DNA of 64,000 bases, from NCBI RefSeq assembly GCF_947501665.1, contig NZ_CANMWS010000008.1:1-64000 (forward strand). Reading direction: 5' to 3'. The notes below the pieces were generated by a model. That model saw only the letters and a list, made by a program, of their open reading frames with translations, ran no database searches and was not told the origin of the DNA. Each line of letters begins with the position of its first letter. Positions within the stretch are counted from its first letter, which is position 1. The position numbers and the translations under genes were made by a program. Source of the DNA: an uncultured Shewanella sp. GTDB lineage: Bacteria; Pseudomonadota; Gammaproteobacteria; Enterobacterales; Shewanellaceae. Shown here piece after piece: positions 18,378-28,661 of the stretch.

Positions 18378-20738
18378 TCAGAGCAAGAATCGATTGATAT
18401 TAAACTGGTACAGTTCAGACTTTCGCTTTCTTGCATTATACCAGAGTCGCCCATCTTCCTGATTAATAGCCATATTAAATGTTATCGGTAAAAAATCAAA
18501 TTGCTTTTGATCATGTGTAAAGGTGGCAAGATTAAGCTCATTAAAGGTCACTTTGATATAATCAGTATCCTGCCAGTACAAATAATCATCCATAATAAAG
18601 ACTAAATTATATAACTCACTGTTCAATTTATAGCCTAGTGCTTGCTGTTGACCCTTTTGCGCTAAAATCAGCTCAAAATCATCATCCACTAATACGTAGC
18701 CCTCACGATATTCGATGGCATCTTGGTAACCTTTGAAAAGCTCAGTCGTTTCAGCTGTCGCGATATCATAACGGTTCACCGCCCAAGTCTCATATTGCTT
18801 TTCGCCATAGATAATTGCAGTCTCATCTTTTGAAAAGCGCGCATAACTAATCACACTCTGTTTAGTTGATAAAAATTGTTTAACACCTGTACTCAAAGTT
18901 AAAAAGGCTAACCGCTTATCTTCTTTGAATAAAATCTTATCTCCATCTCGACTGGAATATAAAAATCGCAGCCTAACCTTAGCTTTAACTAACTCTGTAT
19001 GCTCATTGGTCTGATAATCGAATTGACTGAGCACATAATGGGTTGCTGTTATGCCTGTAAAAAAAGCTTTGTCATTATTATTCTGCCCCCCCATCAAGGT
19101 TAAATCGAGATCATCCTCAATAATGTTATCGGTGACAAACTCACTAAAGGGCAATGTTTTCGACACAAAGCGGTTATCACTGCTCTGACGACGTAATAAA
19201 TATAAATGCTCATTGCTCTTAGCAAGCTCCATACCACGGAAGTTATAATCACCATTAAACACTTTGACTTTATCCGTAGCAATATCAAGACGAAACAGTC
19301 CCTTATTACTCAACACAGCTAGCCTATGTTCATTAAGCCACTCAAGATAATAGACTCTCTGTTCAAACCAGCGCCGATAAACGACCTTATTTAGCGGCAA
19401 GTCAATAATGCGTAATTCAGATTGATGATTTACTGAATCAAGTCTTAGTACCGCCAATTGCTGGCCATCATTAGAAAATCGCATTCTAATATCCATAAAT
19501 TTAGCTGATATATTATCGGTCACAGGTACAATATCCTTAGAACTAAAATTATAACTGTAGCCCGATATACCATCATCTTTATTACGTTCTCCAGTAAAAT
19601 ATATTCTATTATCAATAGAGGGAGAAAAGCTTAAATCATATAAGCCAAAATAGCCTTTAATTAATGTACGATGATCATATTCATTCAATGATAAATCAAA
19701 TTCAATTAAGGAGGATCTGCCTTCAACATGATCAATATAATAGAACTTATCACCGGTTTGATTAAAAGTTAAAGATAAAGGGAAAGTCACATTTTGCACC
19801 AGTTGCGTGACTTTATTACTGGCCATGTCTTTTAAAAATATTTGATAGCCAACACCTTCATCTAATTTCATGGCAAAAGCGGTTAACTGTTTATCATCAT
19901 GGACGGCAATGCCGATTTTATCCCCTGTCAGTGTTTTTAAAAGATTACGCTCATCCATCACCAAAGATGATTTCTCATCAGTATGTTGAGCACTGTTATT
20001 ACTGACATCCTTATCATAACTACCATCAACGTTTAAAGCCATCCCCTCCAAAACTGTCTTGCTATCGGGGGTAATATTAATTTCATAAAAATAAATGAGA
20101 TAACTGAATCCTGAAATCAACAAAAGCAAGCTGCACACTAAAGCAGTCGATTGCCATTGAGTCAATCTCAGCCAAAAAGACAAATGAGGTGTTTTATTGT
20201 TTATTTTCAATTGAACATTTTCAGCCGCTAATGGACTGTTGATATTATCATTATTGATATTACTCGCTATTTCAGAGCCATTCGAATGACGACTTAGAGA
20301 AGCACTATTTGAGGTATGCTCTAAAGAAGAGGAAACATGATGAATATCCAATTGATTTTGAGCTAATCCACTATCGAGTGAACTGTCATAAGCAGGGATA
20401 TCAGGAACGGGCGGAATATTTTTAATGGCTTTTTTATTTAAATCCACATGGCAAATTAATCGATAGCCACGTTTAGAGAGTGATTTAATATATTTAGGTT
20501 CGTTATGATTATCATCAAATAATAAACGTAATTTGCTGATTATTTTTCGCACTGCCGCATCAGAGACAAAACGTCCTTTCCAAACATTCTCATGAAGTTC
20601 AGTAATGGAAATATGTCTTTGCCTATTATCAACTAAGTACATGAGTACATCATAGACTTTAGGTTCTATTGCTTTTTCTTCATCACCACAATGCAGCAGC
20701 ATGGTTTCTCGATCTAAAAAATAATCGCCTAATTGCAT
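18378..20738 (-). CDS. membrane-bound winged-helix regulator (CadC/ToxR type) with periplasmic beta-propeller-like sensor
   Basis: A 786-residue one-component regulator. The N-terminus (about 1-97) is an OmpR/PhoB winged helix (VYDVLMYLVDNRQRHIS, DAAVRKIISKLRLLF, YIKSLSKRGYRLI), in the cytoplasm. A Ser/Asn-rich linker follows, then one TM helix (about 198-217). The remaining 560 residues face the periplasm and carry WD40/TolB-like blade segments (for example FSNDGQQLAVLRLD). Such proteins read an external signal and act directly on DNA at the membrane. Targets are unknown; neither neighbour is an obvious target. GAGG upstream supports the ATG at 20738. Confidence 0.85.
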   Translation of the reverse strand: MQLGDYFLDRETMLLHCGDEEKAIEPKVYDVLMYLVDNRQRHISITELHENVWKGRFVSDAAVRKIISKLRLLFDDNHNEPKYIKSLSKRGYRLICHVDLNKKAIKNIPPVPDIPAYDSSLDSGLAQNQLDIHHVSSSLEHTSNSASLSRHSNGSEIASNINNDNINSPLAAENVQLKINNKTPHLSFWLRLTQWQSTALVCSLLLLISGFSYLIYFYEINITPDSKTVLEGMALNVDGSYDKDVSNNSAQHTDEKSSLVMDERNLLKTLTGDKIGIAVHDDKQLTAFAMKLDEGVGYQIFLKDMASNKVTQLVQNVTFPLSLTFNQTGDKFYYIDHVEGRSSLIEFDLSLNEYDHRTLIKGYFGLYDLSFSPSIDNRIYFTGERNKDDGISGYSYNFSSKDIVPVTDNISAKFMDIRMRFSNDGQQLAVLRLDSVNHQSELRIIDLPLNKVVYRRWFEQRVYYLEWLNEHRLAVLSNKGLFRLDIATDKVKVFNGDYNFRGMELAKSNEHLYLLRRQSSDNRFVSKTLPFSEFVTDNIIEDDLDLTLMGGQNNNDKAFFTGITATHYVLSQFDYQTNEHTELVKAKVRLRFLYSSRDGDKILFKEDKRLAFLTLSTGVKQFLSTKQSVISYARFSKDETAIIYGEKQYETWAVNRYDIATAETTELFKGYQDAIEYREGYVLVDDDFELILAQKGQQQALGYKLNSELYNLVFIMDDYLYWQDTDYIKVTFNELNLATFTHDQKQFDFLPITFNMAINQEDGRLWYNARKRKSELYQFNINRFLL

Positions 20739-21192
20739 CCCTGTACCTCAAAATTATACCCAAAACAAGCTGTGCCTCTATGGTTTAGTCGCATATGAAA
20801 GCACAAAATGCTATTTTTTTCAATTATCTAAAATTAAAATTTGTCATTATAATGATACGCATCAAAATTATACACTTTTATATAGCTAAAAAGAATAAGT
20901 AATTCATTATTAAATGAGAGCCAAGCTAAAAATACAATAAAAGCAAGTAATAATGAAACTCGTTATTTTATTCAACGTATATTAACTCAAGATAATATCA
21001 ATCCTGAACCTGGATTATAATAAAGTGAAATTGCAACTTGATGACATAATCAAAATACAATGCAACTTAATTATTACTTTATAAAATAATATTAATCTAT
21101 TCATTTTTTTAATGCATTAAAAAGACTGAAAAGTGCTGTTATTTCCTTTATCCTAAGCCCCCCTTATCAAAACAATAAACGATCGACTCAAT
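20739..21192. other. intergenic region between divergent genes
   Basis: About 454 bp, strongly AT-rich, between the winged-helix regulator and trmN6. It must hold both promoters; I see no gene or repeat. Confidence 0.5.
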
Positions 21193-21906
21193 ATGCCTTT
21201 TACCTTTAAACAATTTCATATTAATGATTCTCTTTGCGGAATGCGAGTCAGTACAGATAGTGTATTACTCGGTGCATGGGCACCACTGAGAAAAGCGCAT
21301 AGGATATTAGATATCGGTGCAGGCAGTGGAATACTAAGCTTAATGGCAGCTCAACGTAGCAAAGCACAGATAACAGCAATAGAACTCGATAAAAATGCCA
21401 TTGAAGATTGTGAATATAATTTTAAAGCCTCTCCTTGGGCTGACAGACTAAGGATTCATCATATTTCAATTCAATGCTTTGCTGACAAGCAAGCCTCTTT
21501 TGATCATATTATTTGTAACCCCCCTTATTTTACCCAAGGGCCTCAATCTAAATCGAGTGCACGCAGCACTGCTAGACACACTGACACACTCCAGTTTAGC
21601 GAATTGCTTTCTTCTATAAAAAAATGCTTAAGCCAACAGGGTTGTGCCAGCCTTATTTTACCTTCTGAGAGCTTGCCCGATTTTCTTTCTAAAATAATCC
21701 ATTTTCAATTACAGCTAACTCATATTGTCGATGTCTGCAGTGTAGAAGGTAAAGCACCCAATCGACACCTTATTAATCTAGAGCATGCAAACTTACAAAA
21801 TCAGCCATTTCCCTTCTCCCGTACTCATCTCAATATCCGTACCAAAGAGGGAGAATATACCGAAAAAATGCGAACACTCACTCAAGGTTTTTACTTAAAA
21901 TTATAG
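21193..21906 (+). CDS. trmN6: tRNA1(Val) (adenine(37)-N6)-methyltransferase TrmN6 (YfiC)
   Basis: Methylates A37 of tRNA-Val using SAM. The 237-residue protein has the SAM motif ILDIGAGSGILSLMAAQ (about 38-55) and the catalytic N6-adenine motif IICNPPYF (about 107). The N-terminus, FKQFHINDSLCGMRVSTDSV, is the usual YfiC opening. It is followed by srmB; in E. coli these two genes are also neighbours, though divergent. Confidence 0.93.
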   Translation: MPFTFKQFHINDSLCGMRVSTDSVLLGAWAPLRKAHRILDIGAGSGILSLMAAQRSKAQITAIELDKNAIEDCEYNFKASPWADRLRIHHISIQCFADKQASFDHIICNPPYFTQGPQSKSSARSTARHTDTLQFSELLSSIKKCLSQQGCASLILPSESLPDFLSKIIHFQLQLTHIVDVCSVEGKAPNRHLINLEHANLQNQPFPFSRTHLNIRTKEGEYTEKMRTLTQGFYLKL

Positions 21907-22467
21907 AGACTATTGATCTATGCTGATAATTTTTTGCAGTTACTTGTTAAGTCTTTTGACAAAGTAAAGCTTATCTGGAGCCGTCAGCTTGGATCCTAGC
22001 GTCGCTCCACTTTTCTCATTTGATATTTAATCTGAACTCGAAATAAGCAGCACCGCTTAATAGCGGTATTTAGCCAAATTAAACAATAAATAATAACGGG
22101 GCTAATTTTAACCTATTGACTTTAAATGGATTGCCAATACTCTTTGACACTCATTATCCCGAGTTTAGGCTATTTAGGTCTTGATTGCTCCAGACAACAA
22201 TAGCCATTTCCTACATCCATAATCAGTCAAATGAACAACTGCCCTGCTCACATGGATCATAGGATAAACAACTCTTGTAAAGTAAATGCTACTCAATGAA
22301 TAAAACACATTGAGTAGAAAGATAATCTAGCCACTAAAGTTCAACAACCTTTATGTGACAACCTACCCATTGGCCCTATTTACCCACTAAAGTATTTTCA
22401 CAATAAGATTTAAGTTAGACACGTTAGCCTATATAATGTGCCGCTGAAATATATTGGGACGCCACAC
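21907..22467. other. trmN6-srmB intergenic region with repeat copy
   Basis: About 560 bp without a gene. It contains copy 1 of the dispersed 99-bp repeat (22061-22159) plus related flanking sequence from about 22031. Confidence 0.6.
22061..22159 (+). repeat. dispersed 99-bp repeat, copy 1
   Basis: Begins TAGCGGTATTTAGCCAAATT and matches 48527-48625 in the same orientation at about 95 of 99 positions, by eye. Noncoding in both places. The sequence just upstream (GAACTCGAAATAAGC to CACCGCTTAA) also matches the left end of copy 2. Confidence 0.85.
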
Positions 22468-23694
22468 ATGCTATTTGAAGATCTTGATCTTGACCCTTGT
22501 TTATTAGACTCACTTAAAGCTATGGGTCACAATAAACCGACTACAATACAACAAAAAACAATACCTATGGGTTTAGAACAGCGTGATATTTTAGCCCGCG
22601 CTCCCACAGGTACAGGTAAAACAGCCAGCTTTTTGTTACCCGCAATACAACATTTAATCGACTTTCCAAGGCGATTTGGTGGTCAAGCCAGAGTATTGAT
22701 CCTGACGCCTACCCGTGAACTGGCCAGTCAAATTCATCGTTATGCCTCCCATTTATCCACTGACTTAGATCTCGATATTGGCATCATAACGGGTGGCGTT
22801 CCTTATGGGCCTCAAGAAGAAGCATTAAAAAACAATATTGACTTATTGGTAGCAACGCCCGGTCGCTTGATGGAATACTTAGATAAAGGCCATTTTAACG
22901 CTGAAGAAGTCGAAGTGTTCGTTATTGATGAAGCCGATAGAATGCTGGATATGGGCTTTTCTGCTGTAGTAGAAACGTTAGCGATTGAATCTGTTGGTCG
23001 TAAACAAACCATGTTGTTTTCTGCCACATTAGAGGGCAGTGACGTCAATCGTTTTTCTATGCAATTGTTAACCGATCCTATCAAAATTGAAGCCGAATCG
23101 CCTCGCAGTGAAAAAGCCAAAATTCATCAATGGATCCATATTGCAGATGATAAACAACATAAGTTTGCCATGTTGTGCCACTTATTACGCCAAGAAGATG
23201 TCACTCGAGCGATTGTTTTTCTCAAAACTCGAGAAGCTGTAGCTAGTCTTGAAGGCCAACTGCAACGTGAAGGTATTAACTGTAGCTTTATGCGCGGTGA
23301 TATGGAGCAAAAGCAACGTTTTCAAGCACTAGGGCGCTTCACTAAAGGAGAAGTAAATGTATTGCTGGCAACCGATGTCGCCGCCCGTGGGATTGACGTT
23401 GATGATATTTCTCATGTTATCAATTTCGACATGCCTCGTTCAGCCGATACTTATGTACATCGCATTGGTCGCACTGGACGTGCAGGCGCTAAAGGAACGG
23501 CTATTTCTTTAGTCGAAGCCCATGATATTCGCGTTGTCGGTAAAATTGAACGTTACATTGAACAGCCTTTGAAGCGTCGCTTTATCAAAGAACTCAGACC
23601 TAAAAATAAAGAAGCTAAACCTCCTGGGAAGAAAAAAGTCAAAACGACAGAGAAAAACTTTAGTAAAAAAAATAAAAAAAAGAAAAAGAAATAA
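22468..23694 (+). CDS. srmB: DEAD-box RNA helicase SrmB
   Basis: SrmB unwinds rRNA during early 50S subunit assembly. The 408-residue protein has all helicase motifs in order: Q motif (KPTTIQQ), motif I (APTGTGKT), PTRELA, TPGR, DEADRMLDMGF, SAT, RGID and HRIGRTGR, and a Lys-rich C-terminal tail (KKVKTTEKNFSKKNKKKKKK) for RNA contact. The start is the ATG at 22468, as MLFEDLDLDP aligns with E. coli SrmB; the ten codons before it look like leader sequence. IV and VI motifs match SrmB best among DEAD-box proteins. Confidence 0.93.
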   Translation: MLFEDLDLDPCLLDSLKAMGHNKPTTIQQKTIPMGLEQRDILARAPTGTGKTASFLLPAIQHLIDFPRRFGGQARVLILTPTRELASQIHRYASHLSTDLDLDIGIITGGVPYGPQEEALKNNIDLLVATPGRLMEYLDKGHFNAEEVEVFVIDEADRMLDMGFSAVVETLAIESVGRKQTMLFSATLEGSDVNRFSMQLLTDPIKIEAESPRSEKAKIHQWIHIADDKQHKFAMLCHLLRQEDVTRAIVFLKTREAVASLEGQLQREGINCSFMRGDMEQKQRFQALGRFTKGEVNVLLATDVAARGIDVDDISHVINFDMPRSADTYVHRIGRTGRAGAKGTAISLVEAHDIRVVGKIERYIEQPLKRRFIKELRPKNKEAKPPGKKKVKTTEKNFSKKNKKKKKK

Positions 23695-24025
23695 TATTAA
23701 TTGTGATCACTCAAGCTAGGATCCTACTTGAGATACTCAGTAACCATTGTTCGTCACAAAAGTATTAATAATCTTACACTGTAAGTAAAATAAGCGCCCT
23801 CTTTACTTGCAGTGCAAAAAACAAACAAACATGTTCATTTTAAACATTACTATCATAATTATATAGTTACCTAAATAGGCTACTTCATTTCATCATTAAA
23901 GTAGCCATTTTTTACTTTGTATGATTTTGATACACTTAAATTTCAAAAATCATTTTATCCCGTCGACATACTCTGTTAATTTATAGAGCAATAATAAGAA
24001 TCTTTAATTCGTAAAGGCGACATTA
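23695..24025. other. srmB-MFP intergenic region with terminator
   Basis: About 331 bp. Contains an imperfect CTCAAG/CTTGAG hairpin (about 23707-23729), the terminator at 23878, and no gene. Confidence 0.5.
23878..23913 (+). terminator. rho-independent terminator
   Basis: GGCTACTT (23878-23885) / AAGTAGCC (23899-23906), followed by ATTTTTTA. About 185 bp past srmB. Confidence 0.75.
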
Positions 24026-25237
24026 ATGTTAAATATTTTCTTCAGGAGGCTTGCCCCTCTCATTATCCTCATTATTTTTATTTTTGCTGCTGTCTTATTA
24101 AATAAAACAAAAACCCCTCCCGAGGAAAAAAACACCACAACTCCTGTTCCTATTGTCAATGTGATTAAAGTTCAGCCAGAAACAATGCCGTTAAGCTTAT
24201 CTTCATATGGCGTTGTCAACCCTAAGTATAAAACCCAATTAGTCACCGAAGTTGCTGGGCGGATCATTAGTGTTTCTAATCATTTTGTTTCCGGTGGTAT
24301 TGTGAAAAAAGGCGATGCGCTAGCCCGTATCGAACCCTCAGATTATGAAGCTGATCTGATGCAAGCTCAAGCATCCCTTGCTCAGGCAATGGCAGCATTA
24401 GATGAAGAAAAAGCCAGAGGAGAAGTCGCAAAAAATGATTGGAAAGGTTATGACAGTAAAGTTGCCCCCGAGCTTGGATTAAGGATCCCCCACCTTAAAA
24501 AAGAACAAGCAAATGTCAAATATGCCAAAGCCTCACTGGCACGCGCTGAACGTAATCTAGAACGGACCATTATTCGTGCGCCATTTGATGGCATCATTAA
24601 AACGAGAAGCATTGATTTAGGCCAATATGTCTCTCTAGGAACCAATATTGGTGAACTTTATGATACTGATGTCGCAGAAATAAGATTGCCCATTACGGAT
24701 AATGAACTGGCTTACTTAACGTCAATAGAACGCCCCAACACAGAAGTCGAACTAAAAACACAGCTAGCGGGACAAATACACACTTGGAAAGGAAAAATCA
24801 TTCGCAGCGAAGGAGTCATTAATCCCGATAATAGAATGATTTATTTGGTTGCTGAAATTAATGATCCTTATTTAAGACAGAGACCTAATGCCCATGCGAC
24901 TAAACTAAAATATGGCAGTTTTGTTACTGCTAAAATAACAGGGCGCACGGTTAAAAATGTGGTCAAATTACCCCGAAACCTTATCCACAATAATCAAATC
25001 ATTGTCATTAATAAAAATAACGAAGTTGAAATACGTGATATCAATATTGTGCGTTCTGATGTTAACTTCGTGTATATAAAAGACAGTTTGCAAGCAGGTG
25101 ATAAAGTCTCCACCACTCGAATATACAACGCAGAAAATGGACAAACCGTTAAAATTCTTAACGATAATGATCAATCTCAGCAAAAAAACCCTCCACAAGA
25201 AACGCCATCAAAAGAATTAGCCAAGGTGGTTAACTAA
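24026..25237 (+). CDS. RND efflux periplasmic adaptor (membrane fusion protein)
   Basis: A 403-residue HlyD-family adaptor bridging the inner-membrane RND pump and an outer-membrane channel. It has an N-terminal membrane anchor (about 8-27), a split lipoyl/barrel-sandwich domain (VTEVAGRIISV...KKGDALARIEPSDYE and RTIIRAPFDGIIKTRSIDLG), an alpha-helical hairpin between them (about 95-165, LMQAQASLAQAMAAL), and a beta-barrel region. AAAGGCGA precedes the ATG. Its stop overlaps the pump start (TAATG), so both are translated from one mRNA. No outer-membrane channel gene is present. Confidence 0.92.
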   Translation: MLNIFFRRLAPLIILIIFIFAAVLLNKTKTPPEEKNTTTPVPIVNVIKVQPETMPLSLSSYGVVNPKYKTQLVTEVAGRIISVSNHFVSGGIVKKGDALARIEPSDYEADLMQAQASLAQAMAALDEEKARGEVAKNDWKGYDSKVAPELGLRIPHLKKEQANVKYAKASLARAERNLERTIIRAPFDGIIKTRSIDLGQYVSLGTNIGELYDTDVAEIRLPITDNELAYLTSIERPNTEVELKTQLAGQIHTWKGKIIRSEGVINPDNRMIYLVAEINDPYLRQRPNAHATKLKYGSFVTAKITGRTVKNVVKLPRNLIHNNQIIVINKNNEVEIRDINIVRSDVNFVYIKDSLQAGDKVSTTRIYNAENGQTVKILNDNDQSQQKNPPQETPSKELAKVVN

Positions 25238-28200
25238 TGAACACAGAAAAAGGCATTATGGCTTGGTTCGCTCGTAACCATGTGGCAGCAAATTTGCTTA
25301 TGTTTGCACTCATTATTGGTGGGTTATTCAGTGCATTATTGATTAATAAAGAAGTTTTCCCCAGTTCAGAGCTCAATACCATTAGAGTATCAGTGGCCTA
25401 CCCAGGTGCAGCCCCTCAAGAAATAGAAGAAGGAATAAATATTAAGATCGAAGAATCCATTCAAGATCTTAATGGCATCAAGAAAGTCACCTCAATTGCC
25501 AGTGAAGGCGAAGGTACGGTAACGATTGAGGTTGAAGATAATTATGATCCTCAAGATGTACTGGATGAAGCAAAACTGCGTATCGATGCAATATCCACTT
25601 TTCCTGCAAATACTGAAAAGCCTCAGATTTATAGAATTAAGCCAGAAAATAATGTGATTTGGCTATCTGTATATGGCGATTTAAGTCAACAACAAATGAA
25701 AGAAATGGCTAAATCAATCAGGGATGAGCTAGCCGCACTTCCCGCCATTACTCGCGCACAAGTCGGTGGAGTTCGAGATTATGAAATAAGCATAGAATTA
25801 TCAGAAGATAAATTAAGAGAATATGGCCTCACATTTGAGCAAGTTGCACAAGCCGTACAAAATTCATCCATTGATTTACCCGGTGGTGCTATTCGTGCCA
25901 CCGGCGGTGACATTTTATTAAGAACGAAGGGCCAAGCTTATAATGAAGAAGAGTTTTCTCAAATTGTCGTAAGTACACTACCAGACGGTAGTCGAATTAT
26001 GTTACCTCAAGTTGCGACAATTAAAGACGGATTTGAAGAGCGGATCGGTTACACCCGTTTTAATGGGCAACCCGCAGCCATTATTGAAATTTTAAGTATC
26101 GATGATCAAAATGCCCTTGAAATTTCAAAGCAAGTTAAAGAGTATGTGGCTGAAAAAAGGCTCCAATTACCCACTGGCGCCAAACTGGATACTTGGGGTG
26201 ATTTAACCCATTACCTCCAAGGTCGCTTGAACATGATGTACTCTAATATTTTTTATGGTGCGCTGTTAGTCTTTATTATTTTGGCACTCTTTTTAGACTT
26301 AACCCTCGCATTTTGGGTCATGATGGGGCTGCCTATTAGTTTTCTTGGCGCACTTTTTATCATGCCACTAGAACCTTTTTCCTTATCTATTAATATGTTA
26401 ACATTATTTGCTTTTATTTTAGTGCTCGGTATTGTCGTCGACGACGCTATTGTCATCGGAGAGAGTGCATACAGTGAAGTAGAAGAAAAGGGCCAGTCAC
26501 TGGATAATGTCATTAGAGGCGCCAAAAAAGTCGCCATGCCAGCAACCTTTGGCGTATTAACCACCATAGCGGCATTTGTGCCAATGCTATTAGTTTCAGG
26601 GCCTCAAGCCATTATTTGGCAATCCATTGGCATGGTCGTTATTTTATGTTTAATCTTTTCTCTCATTGAGTCGAAACTGATCTTACCCGCTCATTTGGCG
26701 CATATGAAAGCGAAAAAACCCAACCTAAATCCCGGTAAGCTTAAACAATTAAAAACAAAACTAAATGAAAAATTACATTATTTTATTCACCATCAATATC
26801 GCGACTTCTTAACCCGCTGCATTAAGCATAGGTACAACACTATTGCTATTTTTGTGGGGGGGTTAATCTTATCCATTGCACTGGTGACAAGTGGTAAAGT
26901 CCGCTGGGTCTTTTTTCCGGATATTCCCTCTGACTTTATTCAAGTCAATTTGGATATGGATACTGGAAGCTCTGAAGAAAATACCCTCAATGCCGTACAA
27001 GCACTTGAAAATAGTTTATATGCCATTAATGCCGATTTCGAAAAGGAAACGGGGGCTCAAGTTGTTAAACATTCTTTTGTTAGCCTTAACTCTAGAACAT
27101 CGGCATTTATTTTTGCTGAACTCACCAAAGCTGAAGACAGGAAAGTAACAGGCAATGATATTGCAGCTAAATGGCGTGAGGCCTTACCTGAATTAGTATC
27201 AGTCAAAAAGCTCACCATTAATGCAACGACGAACAGTAGTGGCGGTGATATTTCTTTTCGCCTAACATCCAGTGATTTGGATGAACTTTCTCAAGCTGCA
27301 AATGAGCTAAAAGCAAAACTTAACAGTTTTCAAGGCGTCTATGATATTACCGATAATTTCTCCTCTGGCAGTCAAGAAATTCTCTTACAAATACGTCCAG
27401 AGGCCGAAGCCCTAGGATTAACCTTAGCCGATCTAGCTCGTCAAGTTCGATATGGTTTCTACGGTTATGAAGCCCAACGGATTTTACGTAATAAAGAAGA
27501 AGTTAAAGTCATGGTACGCTATCCTTTAGAGCAACGACGCACTATAGGTCATTTAGAAAACATGCTTATTCGCACAGCTAATGGAGATGCGATTCCTTTT
27601 TCAGCTGCGGCTAATATTGAGCTGGGGGACTCTTTTTCTTCCATTACACGAGTCGATGGACGCCGTGCCATCACAATTACAGCAAATGCAGATAAAACCA
27701 AAGTAGAGCCTTCAAAAGTCGTTTCACAAATCCAAAAAGATTTTTTCCCTGACTTAATCCGTAAATATCCTCATATATCAACGGCTCTTGATGGTGGCAG
27801 TGCAGAAGAAGAGGACGCGCTCATTGGCCTCATACAAGGGTTCTTTTTTGCACTTTTTACCATTTATGCGCTCATGGCTATACCACTCAAATCTTATAGT
27901 CATCCATTAATTGTCATGTCAGTGATCCCTTTCGGCTTTATTGGGGCGTTATTTGGCCATTTCATTATGGGCATTAATTTAAGTGTTTTAAGCTTATGTG
28001 GTATTGTGGCGCTCACCGGTGTGGTCGTGAATGACTCTCTTATCTTAGTTGATTTTGTCAACCGAGCACGCGCTGAAGGCTACCCCATTCTAAAGGCCGC
28101 TATTGATTCAAGTTGTCATCGTTTTCGCGCTATTTTACTCACATCTCTGACAACATTTGTTGGCTTAGTACCGATTTTAGCAGAAAAAAGTTTGCAAGCT

Positions 28201-28368
28201 AAAATTGTGATCCCTATGGCAACATCCTTAGCCTTTGGTATTTTATTCGCCACTTTTGTCACCTTAATTCTAGTTCCCATATTGTATATTGTGCTCAATG
28301 ACATAAAAGTCACCTCAAAGAAAATATTCCATTGGTGGTGGCAGCCTCAACACAGTAATAGAACGTAA
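25237..28368 (+). CDS. RND-family efflux transporter permease
   Basis: A 1043-residue inner-membrane proton-driven pump of the AcrB/HAE type. It has 12 predicted TM helices in two halves (first large helix 16-36; the second bundle begins near 340), and two large periplasmic loops. TM4 carries VVDDAIVIGES with the acidic pair used for proton relay, and the second half has VVVNDSLILVDFVNRA. The substrate is not predictable. Translationally coupled to the upstream adaptor. Confidence 0.93.
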   Translation: MNTEKGIMAWFARNHVAANLLMFALIIGGLFSALLINKEVFPSSELNTIRVSVAYPGAAPQEIEEGINIKIEESIQDLNGIKKVTSIASEGEGTVTIEVEDNYDPQDVLDEAKLRIDAISTFPANTEKPQIYRIKPENNVIWLSVYGDLSQQQMKEMAKSIRDELAALPAITRAQVGGVRDYEISIELSEDKLREYGLTFEQVAQAVQNSSIDLPGGAIRATGGDILLRTKGQAYNEEEFSQIVVSTLPDGSRIMLPQVATIKDGFEERIGYTRFNGQPAAIIEILSIDDQNALEISKQVKEYVAEKRLQLPTGAKLDTWGDLTHYLQGRLNMMYSNIFYGALLVFIILALFLDLTLAFWVMMGLPISFLGALFIMPLEPFSLSINMLTLFAFILVLGIVVDDAIVIGESAYSEVEEKGQSLDNVIRGAKKVAMPATFGVLTTIAAFVPMLLVSGPQAIIWQSIGMVVILCLIFSLIESKLILPAHLAHMKAKKPNLNPGKLKQLKTKLNEKLHYFIHHQYRDFLTRCIKHRYNTIAIFVGGLILSIALVTSGKVRWVFFPDIPSDFIQVNLDMDTGSSEENTLNAVQALENSLYAINADFEKETGAQVVKHSFVSLNSRTSAFIFAELTKAEDRKVTGNDIAAKWREALPELVSVKKLTINATTNSSGGDISFRLTSSDLDELSQAANELKAKLNSFQGVYDITDNFSSGSQEILLQIRPEAEALGLTLADLARQVRYGFYGYEAQRILRNKEEVKVMVRYPLEQRRTIGHLENMLIRTANGDAIPFSAAANIELGDSFSSITRVDGRRAITITANADKTKVEPSKVVSQIQKDFFPDLIRKYPHISTALDGGSAEEEDALIGLIQGFFFALFTIYALMAIPLKSYSHPLIVMSVIPFGFIGALFGHFIMGINLSVLSLCGIVALTGVVVNDSLILVDFVNRARAEGYPILKAAIDSSCHRFRAILLTSLTTFVGLVPILAEKSLQAKIVIPMATSLAFGILFATFVTLILVPILYIVLNDIKVTSKKIFHWWWQPQHSNRT

Positions 28369-28409
28369 TCTTTACTGGGAGTTGCATTTAAACATTAGTT
28401 CCCCATACG

Positions 28410-28441
28410 ACAAAATAAACGCTAAACAGCGTTTATTTTGT
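28410..28441 (+). terminator. hairpin terminator after RND pump
   Basis: A perfect 14-bp stem, ACAAAATAAACGCT / AGCGTTTATTTTGT, with a 4-nt loop, followed by ATATTTTC. It lies 42 bp after the RND stop. Confidence 0.75.
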
Positions 28442-28661
28442 ATATTTTCAATTACCTTTATTTACTTTTAATGACATTATATTTAACGAGATATCAGAAA
28501 ATGAAATGTTAACATTTCAATAGCAACCTAAATTAAAAAACTCATCATAAAATCTATTAGATTAATTTTGATTTTTACCGAATAAAAAACAGCTTACTGG
28601 GTATCTGCAACAGTTTCGTGCTAACATAACTTGTAAAATAATCATCATTTAAATTAGGTTA

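Noticed and set aside
20830..20870. Fur box between the winged-helix regulator and trmN6
   Set aside because: The best match is about 13 of 19 positions, within chance for such AT-rich DNA.
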